Positions 19,597 through 28,364 of a stretch of DNA of 64,000 bases are shown here, piece by piece. The position numbers and the translations under genes are program-made. The DNA is from Cryptosporangium sp044454545 (lineage in GTDB: Bacteria; Actinomycetota; Actinomycetes; Mycobacteriales; Cryptosporangiaceae). Under the pieces are notes generated by a model. The model worked only from the letters and a program-made list of their open reading frames with translations, was not told the DNA's origin and ran no database searches. The first letter of the stretch is position 1. Each line of letters begins with the position of its first letter. The DNA is taken from assembly GCF_044454545.1 (NCBI RefSeq), contig NZ_JBITDV010000005.1, positions 124,001 to 188,000 on the forward strand, read 5' to 3'.

Positions 19597-20808
19597 CTAC
19601 GGAACGACCGCCTGGGCGGCTATCTGGATCAACGCTTCCTGGTCCCAGAAGCGGCGGACCTCGGCCAGGGAGAGGGCCGGGGCGGCACCGCTCAGGCGGG
19701 CGCGCCAGACGCTACCGATCGCTCTGGCGGCGGCCTTGTAGTCGTCGATCGAGGTCACCTGGATCTCGACCCGGGTCAGGTGCTCGCAGGTGCCGCCGCT
19801 GGCGGCCAGCGCGGCGAGCAGGTTCTGGATCGCGCGGTCGAACTGCGGAACGAGTCCACCGTCGACGATGCGGCCTTCGTGGTCGGCGCCGGTCTGCCCG
19901 GCCAGGAACACGAACTGTCCGGACGCGACCGTGGCGTGCGAGTACCCGCGCGGATCGGGAACCTCGAACGGGTTGACCCGGCGCCCGGCCCGCGACGGCC
20001 CGTCCGGACGGGCGGCACGCGGACGCGGCTCGGGAGCCGGGCGGCGGGCCGGGTCGGCCACGACCGCCCTCCCGGACACCGCGGCGGCCCCACGGACTCC
20101 GCGCGGCCGGTCACCCGTGTCGGCGACACCGCGCGGCCAGTCACCGGTGTCGATCGGCCCCGAACGCCGTAGCCGGTCTCCGGTATCGGCGACACCGCGC
20201 GGCCGGTCGCCGGTGTCGCGCGGGTCGGCGCGGCGCGGACGATCGCCCGGGTCGCGCACCCGGTCACCGGTGTCAGCCGCACCCCGCGACCGCTCGCCGG
20301 TGTCGATCGGTCCCGAACGCCGTAGCCGGTCGTCCGTCTCGGAGGGAGCCGACCGTCTCGGTCGGTCGCCGGGGTCGGGCATGCCTCCGCGGACGCGGTC
20401 GGTCGCCTCCGGCTCCCGGCGCGGCAGGACCCGGCCGCGATAGTCCTCCGGCTCGGGCCGACGCTGCGGCGGCACCGCCCGCCCCTCCGGGCGCACGTCC
20501 GACCGACTCTCCGGCCGGGACCGCTCGCGACTCGCCCGCGCGGCCACCCGCGCCGGATCCTCCCGGCGGATCAAGGAGTCTCCCGGCACCATCTCGTCCG
20601 CTGCCTCGAACCCCCGGGGCTCCTCCGCGTCACCGCCGAGAGGCCGGTCGAGCGATCCGTCCAGCGAGCCGATCGGGTCGGTCAACGGATCCGGTGACCG
20701 AGGAACGCTCCCGGCCGAGCGCGAACGCCGCCTGGGCTGATCCGGAGAATCCCCGTCACGCGCGTGGTGCCGCCCCTGGCCAAGGTCGTCGGTTACTCCG
20801 TAGCTCAC
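19597..20808 (-). CDS. RidA/YjgF-family domain on a long repetitive N-terminus
   Basis: The protein has about 403 residues. Only the last ~130 form a RidA-like domain (PRGYSHATVASGQFVFLAGQ, then FDRAIQNLLAALAASGGTCE and VTSIDDYKAA). RidA proteins hydrolyse reactive enamines/imines, though many paralogues have other roles; the catalytic Arg is not obvious here. The first ~270 residues are Arg/Asp/Pro-rich and disordered, with repeats such as RRSGPIDTGD and DTGDRPRG. Such a long tail is unusual for RidA. The start is uncertain; the GTG at 20808 (VSYGVTDD) is chosen over a longer Arg-rich frame. It converges on the methyltransferase gene. Confidence 0.75.
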   Translation of the reverse strand: MSYGVTDDLGQGRHHARDGDSPDQPRRRSRSAGSVPRSPDPLTDPIGSLDGSLDRPLGGDAEEPRGFEAADEMVPGDSLIRREDPARVAARASRERSRPESRSDVRPEGRAVPPQRRPEPEDYRGRVLPRREPEATDRVRGGMPDPGDRPRRSAPSETDDRLRRSGPIDTGERSRGAADTGDRVRDPGDRPRRADPRDTGDRPRGVADTGDRLRRSGPIDTGDWPRGVADTGDRPRGVRGAAAVSGRAVVADPARRPAPEPRPRAARPDGPSRAGRRVNPFEVPDPRGYSHATVASGQFVFLAGQTGADHEGRIVDGGLVPQFDRAIQNLLAALAASGGTCEHLTRVEIQVTSIDDYKAAARAIGSVWRARLSGAAPALSLAEVRRFWDQEALIQIAAQAVVP

Positions 20809-20964
20809 GCCACAACCGTCCCAGCGTCGTCGGTTTCCCCTTGCCCGTCTGCGGTGCGGACGTCTTCCGCGTCGAAGCGGCCCCCGGACAAAACGAGTTG
20901 GCAGACACCTTACGATGCCCCACCCACCCCAGGTGACCAAATCGGACGACGCTCAGTGAACTCG

Positions 20965-22200
20965 TCACACGGTTACCTGCAACGACTCCAACCCTCGGAT
21001 GATGAACCCGGGCTTCCACCGCGGCTCCTCGGCGAGCGCCAGCCCCGGCACCCGCCGGATCATCGTCTCGAACGACGCCCCGAGCTCGACCCGCGCCAGC
21101 GGCGCCCCCAGACAGAAGTGGATGCCGGCCCCGAACGAGATGTGCGGGTTCGGCGTCCGCCCCAGATCGAGACGCTCGGCGTCGGCGAAGACCGCGGAGT
21201 CCCGGTTCGCCGACCCGAACAGCAATCCGATCTCGGTACCCCGGGGAATCCGGACGCCGTGCATCTCGATGTCTTCCAGCACCCACCGCTCGAACATCTG
21301 CAGCGGCGTGTCCCACCGCATCAGCTCCTCGATCGCGGTGCCGACCCCGACCTCCCCCGATCGCAGCCGGGCCAGCTCCGACGGGTTCCGGAACAGCGAC
21401 CACCACCCGTTGCCGGTCACGTTCACGGTCGCCTCGTGCCCGGCGTTCAGCAGCAGCACGCACGTCCCGACCAGTTCGCCGTCGGTCAGCTGATCACCGG
21501 CGTCGACGACCGACGCCAGCGCGCTGATCAGGTCGTCGCCGGGTTTCGCGCGCCGCTCCTCCGCCAGCCCCACCAGATACGACGAGAACTCGATGCTCGC
21601 CCGCACCGCCGTCGCCTCGGCCTGGGCCGACGGGTTCAGCTCGTACATCCCGCAGATGTCGGCCGACCAGGGCCGCAGGAGGTGCCGATCCGACTCGGGA
21701 ATCCCCAGCATCTCCGCGATCACCGCGACCGGCAGCGGCTCGGCCACCGTCGAGATCAGGTCGACCGCCGACCCGTCGGACCCGGCGTCCAGCAGGTCCG
21801 ACACCAGCTGCGACGCGAACTCCTGCACCCGCGGTGTCAGCCGCTGAACCGTCCGCATCGTGAACGCCTTCGAGACCAGCCGCCGCAGCCGGGTGTGATC
21901 CGGCGGCTCGACGTCGAGCATCCCGTTGCGGATCAGCGTCCAGAACGGCTCCAGGTGCTCCTGGTCCGGCTGGTGGCCCATCTCCTCGTGCGTCGCCACG
22001 TGCAGGTACGACCGGCCGAGGCGACGATCACGCAACAGCTTGTCGACGTCCTCGTGGCGGGAGAACAGGTACTGGCCCGTCCCGGGGAACTGCCAGGCCG
22101 GCGCGTTCGCACGCAAGTCGGCGTAGACGTCGTAGGGCCAGGCGACGAACTCCGGTGACCACGGGTCGAACGCGGGAGCGGGCACTACTGAACCGGTCAT
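20965..22200 (-). CDS. Cytochrome P450 monooxygenase
   Basis: The protein has 411 residues, normal for bacterial class I P450s. The heme-binding loop is FGAGIHFCLGAPLAR, with Cys363 as the axial ligand. The K-helix ExxR is EELMR. The I-helix oxygen-activation motif reads AGHEATVN, where the usual acid-alcohol Thr pair is E-A-T, a mild deviation. The B-C region (DVEPPDHTRLRRLVSKAFT) is typical. No ferredoxin gene adjoins, so redox partners must come from elsewhere. Its start is 51 bp from the divergent NuoD-like gene. Confidence 0.93.
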   Translation of the reverse strand: MTGSVVPAPAFDPWSPEFVAWPYDVYADLRANAPAWQFPGTGQYLFSRHEDVDKLLRDRRLGRSYLHVATHEEMGHQPDQEHLEPFWTLIRNGMLDVEPPDHTRLRRLVSKAFTMRTVQRLTPRVQEFASQLVSDLLDAGSDGSAVDLISTVAEPLPVAVIAEMLGIPESDRHLLRPWSADICGMYELNPSAQAEATAVRASIEFSSYLVGLAEERRAKPGDDLISALASVVDAGDQLTDGELVGTCVLLLNAGHEATVNVTGNGWWSLFRNPSELARLRSGEVGVGTAIEELMRWDTPLQMFERWVLEDIEMHGVRIPRGTEIGLLFGSANRDSAVFADAERLDLGRTPNPHISFGAGIHFCLGAPLARVELGASFETMIRRVPGLALAEEPRWKPGFIIRGLESLQVTV

Positions 22201-22251
22201 TGCACCACGCTAACCCCAGTTGGTTTCGATCCAGCGTGCCACCATGTCCGG

Positions 22252-23397
22252 GTGGAACTCACGGTCGGCATCGGTAGCGGCGCCAGCGAACTCGCGACCG
22301 CCGACATGGTGCTCAACATCGGCCCGCAGCACCCGTCCACACATGGCGTCCTACGGCTGCGCCTGGTCGTCGACGGCGAGCGGGTCGTCTCGGCCGAGCC
22401 GATCGTCGGGTACATGCACCGCGGCGCCGAGAAGCTGTTCGAGGTCCGCGACTACCGCCAGATCCTGATGCTGGCCAACCGGCACGACTGGCTCTCGGCG
22501 TTCTCCAACGAGCTCGGCGTCGCGCTGGCCGTCGAACGCATGATGGGTATCGAGGTACCGGAGCGGGCCACCTGGCTCCGGACCCTGCTCGCCGAGCTCA
22601 ATCGCGTCCTCAATCATTTGATGTTCCTGGGGTCGTATCCCCTGGAGATCGGCGCGATCACGCCGATGTTCTACGCGTTCCGGGAGCGCGAGACGCTGCA
22701 GGCGGTGATGGAGGAGGCATCCGGCGGGCGGATGCACTACATGTTCAACCGGGTCGGAGGCGTGAAGGAGGAGGTCCCGGCCGGCTGGACCTCCCGCACC
22801 CGGCAAGCGGTGGCGGACGTCCGCAGGCGGATGTCCGATCTCGAGAACGTCATCCGGACCAACGACATCTTCCTGGCCCGGACGGTCGGCATCGGTGTGC
22901 TCGATGCCGGCAAGGCCGCCGCCTACGGTGCCAGCGGTCCGGTGGCCCGCGCGTCCGGGCTGGACATCGACCTACGCCGGGACGAGCCCTACCTGGCCTA
23001 CGGCGAGCTCACCGACACGCTCGAGGTCGTCACTCGGACCGCGGGCGACTGCCACGCCCGGTTCGAGGTGCTTCTCGACCAGGTCCACGTCTCCCTCAAT
23101 CTGGCCGACGCCTGCCTCGACCGGATTTCGACGCTGAGCGGGCCGGTGAACGTACGGCTGCCCAAGGTCGTCCGGGCGCCCGAGGGCCACACCTACGCGT
23201 GGACCGAGAACCCGCTCGGCATCAACGGGTACTACCTGGTGTCGCGGGGCGAGAAGACGCCGTGGCGGCTGAAGCTGCGCACCGCGTCTTACGCGAACGT
23301 CCAGGCGCTCGCCACTCTGCTGCCGGGCACGCTGCTTCCCGACCTGGTCGCGATCCTCGGCTCGATGTTCTTCGTCGTCGGCGACGTCGATAAATAG
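22252..23397 (+). CDS. Solitary NuoD (complex I 49-kDa subunit) paralogue
   Basis: The protein has 381 residues and aligns from GPQHPSTHGVLRLRL to the C-terminal GDVDK with NADH-quinone oxidoreductase subunit D. No other nuo gene is in the window. Of the two quinone-headgroup residues known from Thermus Nqo4 (His38, Tyr87), the His is kept (His31, HPSTHG) but the Tyr position is Trp (NRHDW80). It may therefore be an accessory or repurposed subunit rather than a core complex I part. The GTG start at 22252 has no strong site. It diverges from the P450 gene. Confidence 0.85.
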   Translation: MELTVGIGSGASELATADMVLNIGPQHPSTHGVLRLRLVVDGERVVSAEPIVGYMHRGAEKLFEVRDYRQILMLANRHDWLSAFSNELGVALAVERMMGIEVPERATWLRTLLAELNRVLNHLMFLGSYPLEIGAITPMFYAFRERETLQAVMEEASGGRMHYMFNRVGGVKEEVPAGWTSRTRQAVADVRRRMSDLENVIRTNDIFLARTVGIGVLDAGKAAAYGASGPVARASGLDIDLRRDEPYLAYGELTDTLEVVTRTAGDCHARFEVLLDQVHVSLNLADACLDRISTLSGPVNVRLPKVVRAPEGHTYAWTENPLGINGYYLVSRGEKTPWRLKLRTASYANVQALATLLPGTLLPDLVAILGSMFFVVGDVDK

Positions 23398-23400
23398 CGC

Positions 23401-25233
23401 TTACCAGCTGCGGTAGGCGCCGGTGTCGTCCTTCGCGTGACGCGCGTGACGTCCGCCCGCGCCTTCCGGGGCGGGCGAGCCGCCGCCCGCCTGGGGCAGG
23501 TGGTCGAGGCTCGGCAGCTCGAACTCGGCCGACCGCTCGTCGACCGCCGAGCCGTTCGGTGCCGACGGACCGTGCTGGGCCTGACCGTGCTGGGACGGGT
23601 CACCGAGGTTGGGGGCCTGCCAGGTCGGGGCCGGCTGCACGTCGGGCAGCTCGTCCCAGCGCTGTTGCTGTTGGCCGCCGAACCCGTTGCCGTGGCCGAA
23701 CCCGTTGCCGGCACCGAAGCCGTTGCCCGCGCCGAACTCCGGCTCGGAGAGCGCCTGGCCGCCGACGGTGTAAGGGACGTCGAACACGTCTCCGGTGATC
23801 GCGCCGGTGATCACCTGCGGGTCGTCGCGGTCGTAGCGACGCTGCGAGCCGGTGTCCCACGCGTTGCCGTCGTTGTCGTTCCCGCGCTCGCGCCAGGACG
23901 ACCATTCGCTGGCCGAACTCTGATCGTCGCTGCGTTCGCCCCCGCGATCGGCTCCACGGCCGTCGTCGCGGCGGCCGTTCGCCTCGGAGCGGGCCGGGGA
24001 AGCCGACCGGGCCCAGAACTCGGTGTAGTCGACCGTGCCGGACTCGCCGGACGGCTGCTCGCGGAACTCGCCGGAGTCTTCCTCCGCACCGGCGGCACGG
24101 GATCCGTAGACCCCGGCGTCCAGGCGACGGGCGGTGTAGACCGGCGGGGCGTCGTCGTAATCGATCATCTCGTAGGACGCGGAGTCTTCCTCGGCCCGGC
24201 GACGGCCACCACGGCGGCGGCTGACGTCGCCGTCGCTGGCCTCGGAGTCGTAGGCGCCGGACGCGTAGGTGCCGGCCTGGTAGGTCTGGTAGCGACCGGC
24301 CTGCTCGGCCGCGTCGTGGTCACGCTCGTTGTCACGCCGGCGGCCGTACTCGGTACCGGCCGGTGCCTCGTCGCGACGGCGGCGGCCGGGGTGGGCATCA
24401 GCGGCCTGCTCGGCCTCGGCCGGGCGGCGGGGCCAGTTGCCCGGCGCCGGGGCCGGGGTGTGCTCGGGCACCTCGGCGCGCGCCGACCCGTAGGTACCGG
24501 CGCCGTACCGGATCGGCTCCTGACGCTGCGGATCCTGACGCTGAAGATCGGGGCGCTGGGCATCGGGGCGCTGGGCGTCAGACCGGTGGGCGTCCGGACG
24601 GTGGGCCTCCGGCCGCACAGCGTCCGGGCGTTGGGGGGCGTTCGGATCGCCGTCGCCCTCGCCGTCGGTCTGGCCGAACCAGTCGTAGGCGGCTTCCGCC
24701 GACGGGGCGCCGCCCTGGGCCTCGGCGCGAGCGGTGATCGCCCGGCGTTCGCGCGGGCCGTTACCGGCTCCGTGGTACCGGCCGTCGTAGTCGTCGGCGC
24801 CCGGTAACGCGCTGGTTAAGCGCCCCATCCGGGTGGACTCGGCCCGCAGCACCGAGTCACGCCGGGTGGCCTCGAGTTCGCGGTGGACCCGCTCGAGCTC
24901 GCGGTGGACGGAGACCTCCACACCGCGGCGGAGCGAGTCGATGTCGTTGCGGAGCTGGCCGACCTCGGTGCGCAACTGCTCCTCGACGTCGTCCTTGACC
25001 ATCGCGGCGTCGTCGCGCAACACGACGCTCAGCCCGATGACGACGACGGAGAAGACCGCGAGAACGGCGGCCGCGCGCAGGGGGCCGACACCGCTTCCGA
25101 GGACCAACAGCAATGCCGCGATCGGGGCAATGGCGACGCCGACCCAGAACAGCTTGCCGACGTGGCGGCGGAATCCCGGAGCCGGTGCGGCTTTCTCCGC
25201 TCGCTCCGGGGGCGGTAGGTGAGGCGGCGGCAT
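23401..25233 (-). CDS. Membrane-anchored coiled-coil protein with long disordered tail
   Basis: No family is recognised. The protein has about 610 residues: a short Pro-rich start (MPPPHLPPPERAEK), a hairpin of two transmembrane helices (LFWVGVAIAPIAALLLVLG and AAAVLAVFSVVVIGLSVVL), a coiled coil of about 60 residues (EEQLRTEVGQLRNDIDSLRR onward), and a ~430-residue hydrophilic tail rich in Arg, Asp, Gln and Gly with repeats of the RPDAQ/HRPDAH type and NGFGAGNGFG. A frame extends to a GTG at 25413, but its third-position GC is low, so the ATG at 25233 is preferred. It converges on the NuoD-like gene with three bases between stops. Confidence 0.7.
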   Translation of the reverse strand: MPPPHLPPPERAEKAAPAPGFRRHVGKLFWVGVAIAPIAALLLVLGSGVGPLRAAAVLAVFSVVVIGLSVVLRDDAAMVKDDVEEQLRTEVGQLRNDIDSLRRGVEVSVHRELERVHRELEATRRDSVLRAESTRMGRLTSALPGADDYDGRYHGAGNGPRERRAITARAEAQGGAPSAEAAYDWFGQTDGEGDGDPNAPQRPDAVRPEAHRPDAHRSDAQRPDAQRPDLQRQDPQRQEPIRYGAGTYGSARAEVPEHTPAPAPGNWPRRPAEAEQAADAHPGRRRRDEAPAGTEYGRRRDNERDHDAAEQAGRYQTYQAGTYASGAYDSEASDGDVSRRRGGRRRAEEDSASYEMIDYDDAPPVYTARRLDAGVYGSRAAGAEEDSGEFREQPSGESGTVDYTEFWARSASPARSEANGRRDDGRGADRGGERSDDQSSASEWSSWRERGNDNDGNAWDTGSQRRYDRDDPQVITGAITGDVFDVPYTVGGQALSEPEFGAGNGFGAGNGFGHGNGFGGQQQQRWDELPDVQPAPTWQAPNLGDPSQHGQAQHGPSAPNGSAVDERSAEFELPSLDHLPQAGGGSPAPEGAGGRHARHAKDDTGAYRSW

Positions 25234-25467
25234 GCGATCGAGGTTAGCGAGTCCCTCACGCGGTGTCCGCGTTCTGGATGATCCGGACGGGTTCGTTGAT
25301 GCCGTTTCACCCGAGTTGTCGGTTGCAATCTGCTCCACACCAGACGGTTCGTCCGATCCGCCTCCGCCGTTTGACGGATGTTCGTTCGGTTGCGCACAGT
25401 CCGGATCCACCACATCACGGTAACCGGACGGTGTCGGCAGATTGGCTAACCGGTACCCATAGTGTCC

Positions 25468-26232
25468 CTAATCACCCTTATCGAGGGTGATGGTTCGATC
25501 CGCCGCAGCAGCGGCAAACGTGCTGTCCGCGGTCGCCAGTAACACTGCGCAACCGGTTCCGCCCGGCACCTCGCGTACCAGGGCGGCCAGCGCGTCCGCC
25601 TCCTCCGGCTCCAGCCCCGACGTCGGGTCGTCGAGCACGAGCAGCTCCGAGCCGGCCAGCAGGGCCCGGGCCAGCACCACCCGGCCGTGCATCTCCAGCG
25701 GAACGGCGGCCAGGTCGGCGTCGACGTACGCGGTGAGGCCCAGCCGGTTCAGACGGTCGACCGCTCGCTCGCGCAACCGGCCCGGCTCCCGGCCCAGCCC
25801 TCTGAGCACGGAGACCCCGCCCAGCAGCGCGACTCCGATCCCGGCCCGGCGTCCCGGCGGGACGATCGGTACCGGCGGCACCCCGGGCGCCCCCACCAGC
25901 ACGTTGTCGAGCACGGAGAGCCCTCCGTACAGCCCGACGCCCTGCAACGTCCGGGCCAGCCCGAGCGTCGTCAGCCGGTGCGGCCGCGGACGCAGGGCCG
26001 CGCCGTGCCAGGTGACCTGCCCGGACTCCGGACGGACGAACCCGCACACGGTGTTGAACAGCGTCGACTTGCCGGTGCCCGGGCCGCCGGTGACGGCCAG
26101 CACCTCGCCCGGTCCGACCGTGAGCGAGAGGCCGGCGAGCGCGATCGTCGTACCCAGCCGGACCCGCACGTCCGCCAGGCTCAGAACGCCTCGGTCGGTA
26201 GCCACCGTCTGATCCGAAGACCCCAGAGCCAT
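25468..26232 (-). CDS. LivG-like ABC ATPase with degenerate signature
   Basis: The protein has 254 residues with Walker A GGPGTGKST, a Q-loop region in LARTLQGVGLYGGLSVLDNV as in branched-chain amino-acid (LivG) ATPases, and Walker B LLVLDDPTSGLEPEE. The signature motif is not recognisable (VPLEMHGRVVLARALL where LSGGQ or YGQQ is expected), and Asp replaces the Walker B catalytic Glu. ATP hydrolysis may be impaired. The ATG at 26232 is chosen for GAGGAGA six bases upstream. It probably works with the permease encoded upstream at 26370. Confidence 0.8.
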   Translation of the reverse strand: MALGSSDQTVATDRGVLSLADVRVRLGTTIALAGLSLTVGPGEVLAVTGGPGTGKSTLFNTVCGFVRPESGQVTWHGAALRPRPHRLTTLGLARTLQGVGLYGGLSVLDNVLVGAPGVPPVPIVPPGRRAGIGVALLGGVSVLRGLGREPGRLRERAVDRLNRLGLTAYVDADLAAVPLEMHGRVVLARALLAGSELLVLDDPTSGLEPEEADALAALVREVPGGTGCAVLLATADSTFAAAAADRTITLDKGD

Positions 26233-26369
26233 CCGTGTCTCCTCGGGCTGCGCCACACGTCAGGCTGCCGAGTATGTGGTAACCGTCACATCATCTGCAA
26301 GACATGTTCCGGCCACCAACCAGTGCCAAATCGGACGGTGCGGTGGTCAGCGTCGCCGACGTGCCGTGG

Positions 26370-27518
26370 TCAGCGCTGCCCGAAGCGTTCCATCCCGCGG
26401 GTGACCGCGAGCCCGAGCAGGATCGCGACGCCGGAGATCACCGCGCCGACCCATTTGTCGGCCCCGAGCAGGTCCAGGTGCAGCCGTACCAGCCCGAGCA
26501 GCGACGCCGCGAGTACGACACCGAAGATGCCGCCCCGCCGGCCGTGCGCGCTCACCCCGCCGAGCAGAGCGACGCTGAAGCCGATCATCGCCAGCTCGGC
26601 CATGCCGTTGTACCCGGCCGCGCTGGTCCCGCGGTTCGCGGTGTCGAGCAGCCCCGCGGCGGCCGCGAGCGCGCCCGATCCGGCCAGCGCTCCGGCCGCC
26701 GCGATCGACGCAACAAAACCGACGCGCCGCGCCGGGTCACCGATCGGCCGGGAGCGTCCGACGAACCGCCGGAACGCCGGCAGCGCGAGCAACAGGGCTC
26801 CGGCGACCGACAGCACGACCGCGCCGGCCAGCCACCACCCGGCCGACACGTGCACGTCGGGGGTCTCGTTCCCGACCCTGCGCGCGGCGCTGCCGGCCAG
26901 CGCGGGCACCAGCCCGGAGAGCAGCCCGGCGACCCCCAGGCTCACCGCCCAGCTCGGGACGCCGAACACCGTGCCGAACAGCGCGATGACCAGGCCGGCC
27001 AGTGCCCCTCCGGCCAGCGAGATCGCCAGCGCGGACCCGAACGGACGCCCCTCGCTGATCAGCCAGGCGTAGTCGGCACCGGCGCCGATCGCGATCGCGC
27101 CGATCGCGAGGTTCGGCATACCGGCCCGCAGCGAGAGCGCGGCCGCGCTGCCGAGCAGGATCGCGGTGGCCACCCAGAGCATCAGGGCCGAGTCGGCGCC
27201 CCCTCGGAACGCCTTCTCGTTCTCGGCGAGGATCAGCAGCACCTCGGTGATGCAGGCGGCGAGGAGAACGATCTCCCACACCAGGTGCGGCCACAGCCGG
27301 TCGCGAACGGGCCGGGGCGCGGGGGAGGCCACCGGCGGCGGCGCGGCGACGACCGGCAGCCCGAACGGGGGCGTGTCTCCCCCGAGCATCTGGGTCGGGG
27401 TGTCGTGCTCGGCGACCCGGAAGTCGTAGTCCGGCGGCTCCTCGTACGCCCCCGGCAGCGTCAGCGTGCCGCCGTCCCGGTCATCGATACCCGGGTCGTT
27501 CTCGTGTCGCTTACGCAC
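26370..27518 (-). CDS. Branched-chain-type ABC permease (LivM/LivH-like)
   Basis: The protein has 382 residues: about 75 hydrophilic N-terminal residues, then around ten transmembrane helices with features of the BPD_transp_2 family (NLAIGAIAIGAGADYAWLIS, ISLAGGALAGLVIALFGTVF, ELAMIGFSVALLGGVSAHG). The GTG at 27518 has GAGGAGG six bases upstream. One permease and one ATPase are present; the second permease, second ATPase and binding protein of a full Liv system are absent, so this may be an incomplete or divergent importer. Confidence 0.8.
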   Translation of the reverse strand: MRKRHENDPGIDDRDGGTLTLPGAYEEPPDYDFRVAEHDTPTQMLGGDTPPFGLPVVAAPPPVASPAPRPVRDRLWPHLVWEIVLLAACITEVLLILAENEKAFRGGADSALMLWVATAILLGSAAALSLRAGMPNLAIGAIAIGAGADYAWLISEGRPFGSALAISLAGGALAGLVIALFGTVFGVPSWAVSLGVAGLLSGLVPALAGSAARRVGNETPDVHVSAGWWLAGAVVLSVAGALLLALPAFRRFVGRSRPIGDPARRVGFVASIAAAGALAGSGALAAAAGLLDTANRGTSAAGYNGMAELAMIGFSVALLGGVSAHGRRGGIFGVVLAASLLGLVRLHLDLLGADKWVGAVISGVAILLGLAVTRGMERFGQR

Positions 27519-27574
27519 CGTCAACCTCCTCGGTCCCGTGAGACCGAGGGTAGACGGCTGCACCCAATTGAGAA

Positions 27575-27859
27575 CTACTCCGGGTGCTTCAGCAGATAGT
27601 CGATGAAAGCCGCACGAAAGAGTGGCTCCTGGTCGCCGTACTCGTGGCCGGTCAGCTCACGCCAGAGACCGACCACCTCTTCGATCGTGCTCCCGACGGT
27701 GCCGAGGCTCTCGTCGTTCGACTCGGTCTCGCGCGACGCGGGCAGCCGCTCGATGAGGTTCCAGAAGAATCCGATGTCGCCGTGCTTGCGGGCCCGGGAG
27801 AACGCGCGCGAACGCAGCTCCTCGGTGGACAGCGCGTCCAGCGTAGCCAGGTCACTCAT
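27575..27859 (-). CDS. Small conserved hypothetical protein
   Basis: The protein has 94 residues, is soluble, acidic and mostly helical (MSDLATLDALSTEELRSRAF, ending LLKHPE). I do not recognise a characterised family. The start lies four bases after the DUF3180 stop, so it belongs to the end of the ftsH-fol operon. Its coding pattern matches its neighbours. Confidence 0.75.
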   Translation of the reverse strand: MSDLATLDALSTEELRSRAFSRARKHGDIGFFWNLIERLPASRETESNDESLGTVGSTIEEVVGLWRELTGHEYGDQEPLFRAAFIDYLLKHPE

Positions 27860-27863
27860 GGGA

Positions 27864-28358
27864 TCAGCTTTCCTCATCGTCCGGCGGGTCCGGAATCCGG
27901 CACGACCGTTCCAGCCAGAGCGCGGCGGCGACCAGCAGCACCGCGGCGATCAGGCCACCAGTGCATTCCGGCAGGTCGTCGGCTGCGGCCGCCAGCCGGC
28001 TCCGCTCGCTGAGCAGGTAGAGCAGCAGGCCCGCGTACAGACCGACGAACAGCGCCCCGCCGAGCGAGGACGCCTTCGCCAGCGCCGCGAACCGGGCCAC
28101 GGCCAGCGGCTCCACCGGCCCGGCGTCTTCCTGCCGCTCGATCTTGGCCTTCGTCGCCCTGGCCACGATCACCTCGAAGACCGCCAGCAGCGCGATCGAC
28201 AGCGCCGGGAACCAGGTGAACGTCGGCAGGTCACCGTAAAAACGGTTGGCGAGCGCCCAGGCCGCCACGCACGCGACCAACACCACCAGGGCGAGGCTGC
28301 CGGGGCGGGTCGGGGTCAACCGCGGGGTCGGCGTGGGCGGGCTGGGGGGCGGGGTCAC
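27864..28358 (-). CDS. DUF3180 membrane protein
   Basis: The protein has 164 residues and four predicted transmembrane helices: LALVVLVACVAAWALANRF, FPALSIALLAVFEVIVA, LGGALFVGLYAGLLLYLL and GLIAAVLLVAAALWL. The family is actinobacterial, of unknown function, and regularly sits right after folK, as here. The GTG start lies six bases past the folK stop, with GGAGAGGTGA spanning the junction. Confidence 0.88.
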   Translation of the reverse strand: MTPPPSPPTPTPRLTPTRPGSLALVVLVACVAAWALANRFYGDLPTFTWFPALSIALLAVFEVIVARATKAKIERQEDAGPVEPLAVARFAALAKASSLGGALFVGLYAGLLLYLLSERSRLAAAADDLPECTGGLIAAVLLVAAALWLERSCRIPDPPDDEES

Positions 28359-28364
28359 TGCGGG

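Noticed and set aside
25234..25413. N-terminal extension of the coiled-coil membrane protein to a GTG at 25413
   Set aside because: Third-position GC in this stretch is clearly lower than in the gene body, so it is more likely upstream non-coding DNA.
25471..25491. ATCACCC...GGGTGAT hairpin at the end of the ABC ATPase gene
   Set aside because: The 7-bp stem is within the final codons, lacks a T-run and may be chance.
25492..25501. GGTTCGATCC resembling a tRNA T-loop
   Set aside because: It lies inside the coding end of the ABC ATPase gene and no cloverleaf can be built around it. I found no tRNA or rRNA in the window.
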